Shown piece by piece: positions 60,777 through 64,000 of a DNA stretch of 64,000 nt. The position numbers and the translations under genes are program-made. Origin of the DNA: GCA-2697345 sp002697345 (GTDB lineage Bacteria; Pseudomonadota; Alphaproteobacteria; Rhodobacterales; Rhodobacteraceae). Below the pieces are notes generated by a model. It worked only from the letters and a program-made list of their open reading frames with translations. It ran no database searches and was not told the origin of the DNA. Position 1 is the first letter of the stretch. Every line of letters begins with the position of its first letter. The stretch lies in NCBI GenBank assembly GCA_943787605.1, contig CALSNB010000001.1, forward strand, positions 1,240,001 through 1,304,000, read 5' to 3'.

Positions 60777-61712
60777 TTAAAAAGAGACGTTGTCCCCACC
60801 CTTTAAACTTAAAATCTCACGTGCTTCCTCAGGTGAAGCAATTTCAAGAGATAAACCTTCTAGTATTTGTCTTATTTTTGTGACCTGCTCTGCATTAGAA
60901 GTCGCTAGTTTCCCTGGACTAATCCATAATGAATCCTCCAAGCCAACGCGAACATTTGCTCCTTGCGCAGCACCAATCGATGCAAGGGACATCTGATTTT
61001 TACCAGCTCCAAGTATTGACCAGCAATAGTCTTCTCCAAACAAACGATCTGCAGTACGCTTCATATGCATCAAGTCTTCTGGGTGCCCTCCAATTCCACC
61101 AAGAAGACCAAAGACAGACTGGATAAATAAGGGGGTCTTTGCAAGTCCTCGGTCAACAAAGTGAGCCAAGTTATACAAGTGTGATATATCATAACATTCA
61201 AACTCAAAACGTGTACCATTCTCATTACCAATATTTAGTATTGTTTCTATGTCCTTAAAAGTATTCTTAAAAACACCATCTCTAGAGTTCTCTAAATGTG
61301 CTTTTTCCCAGTCATGCTTAAATTCAGAAAATCGATTTAACATAGGATAAAGACCAAAATTCATTGACCCCATATTCAAAGAAGCCACCTCTGGTTTGAA
61401 AACAGTTGCTGGCAACATACGTTCCTCAATTGTCATATGCGGGGAGCCACCTGTTGTTATATTAACGACTGCGTTAGTTGACTGCTTTATTCTAGGTAAA
61501 AATTGTTCATACACGCTAGGATCTTGTGATGGCTTTCCAGTCTCTGGATCTCTTGCATGTAAATGCAAAATGGCTGCACCTGCCTCTGCAGCCGCAATCG
61601 CGGCTTCTGAGATCTCTCCCGGTGTTACAGGCAAATGTGCTGACATACTAGGGGTGTGGATAGATCCTGTCACCGCACATGTAATAATAACTTTTGAGCT
61701 CTTTTTAACCAT
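60777..61712 (-). CDS. Beta-keto acid cleavage enzyme (BKACE, DUF849)
   Basis: 311 residues from the ATG at 61712 (MVKKSSKVIITCAVTGS), with GAGGAGAGG upstream. TIM-barrel family with the zinc ligands in AILHLHARDPETGKPSQDP near residue 45 and in the later FECYDISHLYNLA region, plus VFGLLGGIGGHPEDLMHM near 200. BKACE enzymes react a beta-keto acid with acetyl-CoA to give acetoacetate and a new CoA thioester; the prototype is 3-keto-5-aminohexanoate cleavage (lysine fermentation), others act on dehydrocarnitine. No thioesterase or CoA-transferase is adjacent. First gene of a two-gene unit with the SDR. Confidence 0.9.
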   Translation of the reverse strand: MVKKSSKVIITCAVTGSIHTPSMSAHLPVTPGEISEAAIAAAEAGAAILHLHARDPETGKPSQDPSVYEQFLPRIKQSTNAVVNITTGGSPHMTIEERMLPATVFKPEVASLNMGSMNFGLYPMLNRFSEFKHDWEKAHLENSRDGVFKNTFKDIETILNIGNENGTRFEFECYDISHLYNLAHFVDRGLAKTPLFIQSVFGLLGGIGGHPEDLMHMKRTADRLFGEDYCWSILGAGKNQMSLASIGAAQGANVRVGLEDSLWISPGKLATSNAEQVTKIRQILEGLSLEIASPEEAREILSLKGGDNVSF

Positions 61713-61974
61713 CAGCCTCTCCTCTTTTAAATACTTTACTTCGGGGTTTGGAAGCAAAAGAAAATAGAAATTTAACACTTTATTTTATTTATTCAAACTA
61801 TGCTTTTATTTATACAAAAATTACAAGAAACTTAATATAGATTGTGCAGTATATTTTGTATGTTAATTTGTTTCATTTAGTCTAGAGACACTATATTAAT
61901 CGTTAATAGTTACAACATTATATATTTTGAAAATGGCTAGTAAGTCTTAACTAACAGTATTCAGGAGATCCTCC

Positions 61975-62442
61975 GTGTCACCTACAAGCGAAATCTTAAA
62001 GGCAAAACTTCTTCATAAGGAAGGTCAATTAAACCAAGCCCTAAGACTTTATTCAGAAATTTTAAATAAATGGCCAAACAATATTAAAGCCAAACATGGT
62101 ATTCTACAGGTTTACGAAGGAGGTCTACCCAGTAACAATTATTCCACCCAAACAAAAATACAAATTCAGATCCTGTCTAGTCTCCTAAAAAAGGAGAAAC
62201 TTGCAGACGCTTTACTATATGGAACGATAGTTACAGAACAGAGTAAGAATGAACCAAGTCTTTATACTCTGATGGGTATCATTAATGGTAAGCTAGGAAA
62301 TTCTGAAAAGGCAATTTCTTATTTTAAAAGGCTCATTAAAATTCAACCTACACAACATCAGGCGTACAATAATATTGGGATTATACTAAAGAATGTTAAA
62401 CGCTTTAATGAAGCTATAGATTACTTTATCCAAAGCCATTAA
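61975..62442 (+). pseudogene. TPR-sulfotransferase, N-terminal part before a frameshift
   Basis: 155 residues from a GTG start with AGGAG seven to eight bases upstream. Contains TPR units (LLHKEGQLNQALRLYSEILNKWP, EPSLYTLMGIINGKLGNSEKAISYFKRLIKIQP, HQAYNNIGIILKNVKRFNEAIDYF). The last unit is cut: the frame ends IQSH-stop, whereas the next frame supplies SKAIKIMPTYSSPYYNLG. Dropping one base near 62428 would give one protein of about 555 residues with the following ORF. Could be a pseudogene, a recoding event or a sequence error. Confidence 0.75.
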
Positions 62443-62446
62443 AATA

Positions 62447-63643
62447 ATGCCCACTTATTCAAGCCCATATTACAATCTTGGTTCACTTTACGAAAAGCTT
62501 AACCAAACAGAAAACCTAGAAGACCTGACGAAGCGAGCAAGTAGTAAGTTACAGGAAAAAGATCCAATAATATTGTTATTTCAAGCTCAATTGGAAAGCA
62601 CTAAAGGTAATACAGAAAAATCTTTAGAGATATTATTAGACATAGAGCCTAGTAAACTACCGTCCCAATTTCGTACAGATTTTTACTCATTACGCGGAAA
62701 GGCGTATGATAAATTAGGAGAATTTTCACAAGCATTTAAAAGCTTTGAGACTCAAAATAAACTCAGTGAAGAGCTAAATCAGGATAAACTTCCAGAATCA
62801 GAAAGTTTTCTGATAGAGACTTACCAACTCAAAAACTCCTGGCAATCGATCAAGAGTTATAAATCAAAAAAATTTGATTTTATTGAAAAGGATAATCTAG
62901 TGTTTCTGTTAGGATTTCCAAGAACTGGCACTACCCTACTAGATACTATTCTGATGGGGCATCCAGATATTATAGTGCTTGAAGAAGCCCCAATGGCAGA
63001 AATAATGATAGAAGACTTTAGTGGCATAGGTACCCCTGAAGATTGCTATAACCTTACTAAAACTGACTTAATTGAATTTAGAAAACTATATAAAGTTGAG
63101 TTAGAAAAGCAATTAGGATATAGTAGCAAGGGTAAACTAATTGTTGACAAACATCCTCTTAATACTCGGTATATTCCCCTCCTCCACCATGCCTTCCCTG
63201 ATGCAAAATTCATTGTCGCCCTTAGGCACCCTTGTGACTGTATATTAAGTTGTTTTATGCAAAATTTTGAATTTAACAAAGGAACAGGAAATTTGATAAG
63301 TCTGGCAAAATCCACCGAACTCTACGATGCCACAATGGGGTTATGGGTAGCTCTGGAGAGTAAGTTAAAACTGAATGCACAAACTGTACGTTATGAAGAT
63401 TTAATTGAGGACGTCGATGGCATTTGTAGGCCTTTAATAAGTTTTCTTGGACTGAAGTGGGTCGATGGCATTCTGGATCATACAAAAACAGCAAAAGAAC
63501 GGACACAAATCTCTACTGCAAGTTATAATCAAGTAACACAAACTATATATAAAACTGCCAAAGGAAGGTGGTCCAACTATGAAGATAAGCTATCTGAAAT
63601 CCTCCCAAAATTAGACCCTTATATTAAAAAATTTGGTTATTGA
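62447..63643 (+). CDS. Sulfotransferase-domain protein with TPRs (C-terminal part of a split gene)
   Basis: 398 residues from the first ATG. TPR-like helices run to about residue 130, followed by a sulfotransferase domain. It has the 5'-phosphosulfate loop VFLLGFPRTGTTLLDTILMG near residue 150 and the 3'-phosphate motif KFIVALRHPCDCILSCFMQNF near 258. TPR-sulfotransferases use PAPS to sulfate proteins or glycans; substrates are mostly unknown. No ribosome site precedes the ATG at 62447, supporting the view that it is the continuation of the upstream ORF. Confidence 0.82.
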   Translation: MPTYSSPYYNLGSLYEKLNQTENLEDLTKRASSKLQEKDPIILLFQAQLESTKGNTEKSLEILLDIEPSKLPSQFRTDFYSLRGKAYDKLGEFSQAFKSFETQNKLSEELNQDKLPESESFLIETYQLKNSWQSIKSYKSKKFDFIEKDNLVFLLGFPRTGTTLLDTILMGHPDIIVLEEAPMAEIMIEDFSGIGTPEDCYNLTKTDLIEFRKLYKVELEKQLGYSSKGKLIVDKHPLNTRYIPLLHHAFPDAKFIVALRHPCDCILSCFMQNFEFNKGTGNLISLAKSTELYDATMGLWVALESKLKLNAQTVRYEDLIEDVDGICRPLISFLGLKWVDGILDHTKTAKERTQISTASYNQVTQTIYKTAKGRWSNYEDKLSEILPKLDPYIKKFGY

Positions 63644-63736
63644 TGTAGGTAAAAAAAAATAAGCACGCTGAAAGTGTTGAAAAATAAAAAATAGCTACCA
63701 TCTAGCAAGAGTATTCTATTCATAAGGGGTCTAAAA

Positions 63737-64000
63737 ATGTCGGCAAAAAATCATAAGTTTGAAGCAGATACAGGTAAAATATTAGATATTGTAATAAACT
63801 CTCTTTATTCTCAAAAAGAGATATTTATTAGAGAATTAATATCAAACGCCTCTGACGCATTAGATAAACGTCGCTATTTATCCTCAACTGATGCCAAAAT
63901 GAGCTCTTCAGATGCTAGTAAAATTATAATCAGCTCCAACAAGAAAGATAAAACATTAACCATCTCCGATAATGGGGTCGGGTTAAATGAGGCAGAGATG
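63737..64000 (+). CDS. htpG: Chaperone HtpG (Hsp90), 5' part
   Basis: 88 codons to the window end, starting MSAKNHKFEADTGKILDIVINSLYSQKEIFIRELISNASDALDKRRYL, with TISDNGVGL (the N-box and GHKL DxGxG ATP-binding motif). AAGGGG lies seven bases before the ATG. ATP-dependent Hsp90 chaperone. The rest of the gene is outside the window. Confidence 0.95.
   Translation, partial: MSAKNHKFEADTGKILDIVINSLYSQKEIFIRELISNASDALDKRRYLSSTDAKMSSSDASKIIISSNKKDKTLTISDNGVGLNEAEM

Noticed and set aside
1..64000. tRNA, rRNA, insertion sequences, prophage or integrative elements
   Set aside because: No tRNA-like cloverleaf ends, rRNA stretches, transposase, integrase or flanking repeats were recognised; base composition looks even across the window.

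Overview
This is a low-GC (AT-rich throughout), gene-dense stretch of an alphaproteobacterial chromosome, most likely a streamlined marine member of the Rhodobacterales (roseobacter-like). That placement is an inference from gene order and family membership. It rests on leuA-mreBCD, tlpA/argH with a small lipoprotein, pyk next to N-formylglutamate amidohydrolase and DUF1244, pyk-rpmI-rplT-pheST, DUF1636-cobC-cobD, and cbtB-cbtA-cobW-cobN-cobO. No rRNA, tRNA, insertion sequence, prophage or CRISPR array was recognised. Both ends cut genes: mreD on the left and htpG on the right.

Layout. 1-5.6 kb (minus strand): mreD(partial)-mreC-mreB, leuA with a leucine-rich leader peptide and hairpin, and a secreted MORN-repeat protein. 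5.7-14.1 kb: nadE, gltX, a TlpA-like thioredoxin, argH, a 36-residue lipoprotein, greA, a membrane protein of unknown role, and a divergent lrp/ald pair. 14.1-20.0 kb (minus): pyk-rpmI-rplT-pheS-pheT. 20.1-22.5 kb: N-formylglutamate amidohydrolase, DUF1244, a D-amino-acid aminotransferase and a small conserved protein.

22.6-43.6 kb is dominated by cobalamin (B12) synthesis. The minus-strand operon is cbiX-cobH-cobL-cobI-cbiG/cobJ-cobM. The plus-strand group is DUF1636-cobC-cobD. A B12 riboswitch precedes cbtB-cbtA-cobW-GNAT-cobN, with cobO behind. mltB-like and smc genes sit between. The set mixes a CbiX-type early cobalt chelatase and CbiG with the late CobN chelatase. It lacks cobA, cobG/cobZ, cobK, cobB, cobQ, cobU and cobS here, so those must lie elsewhere if the pathway is complete.

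43.6-64 kb holds housekeeping and accessory metabolism. There is a ThDP enzyme, an MnmC activity split into two divergent genes, a DMT transporter, slt, dapA, smpB, a sulfurtransferase, an aminotransferase and a queuosine-precursor transporter. arfB follows behind a terminator and an 18-residue ORF. Next come a phospholyase-like aminotransferase with a kinase, the pncA-pncB NAD salvage pair (complementing nadE), trhO, an SDR with a BKACE enzyme, a TPR-sulfotransferase broken by a frameshift, and the start of htpG.

The observations most worth following are: the leuA attenuator-like leader; the arfB leader ORF plus terminator; the cbiX gene split by one extra base in a hexanucleotide repeat; the structured mini-ORF leader ahead of DUF1636; and the frameshifted TPR-sulfotransferase.
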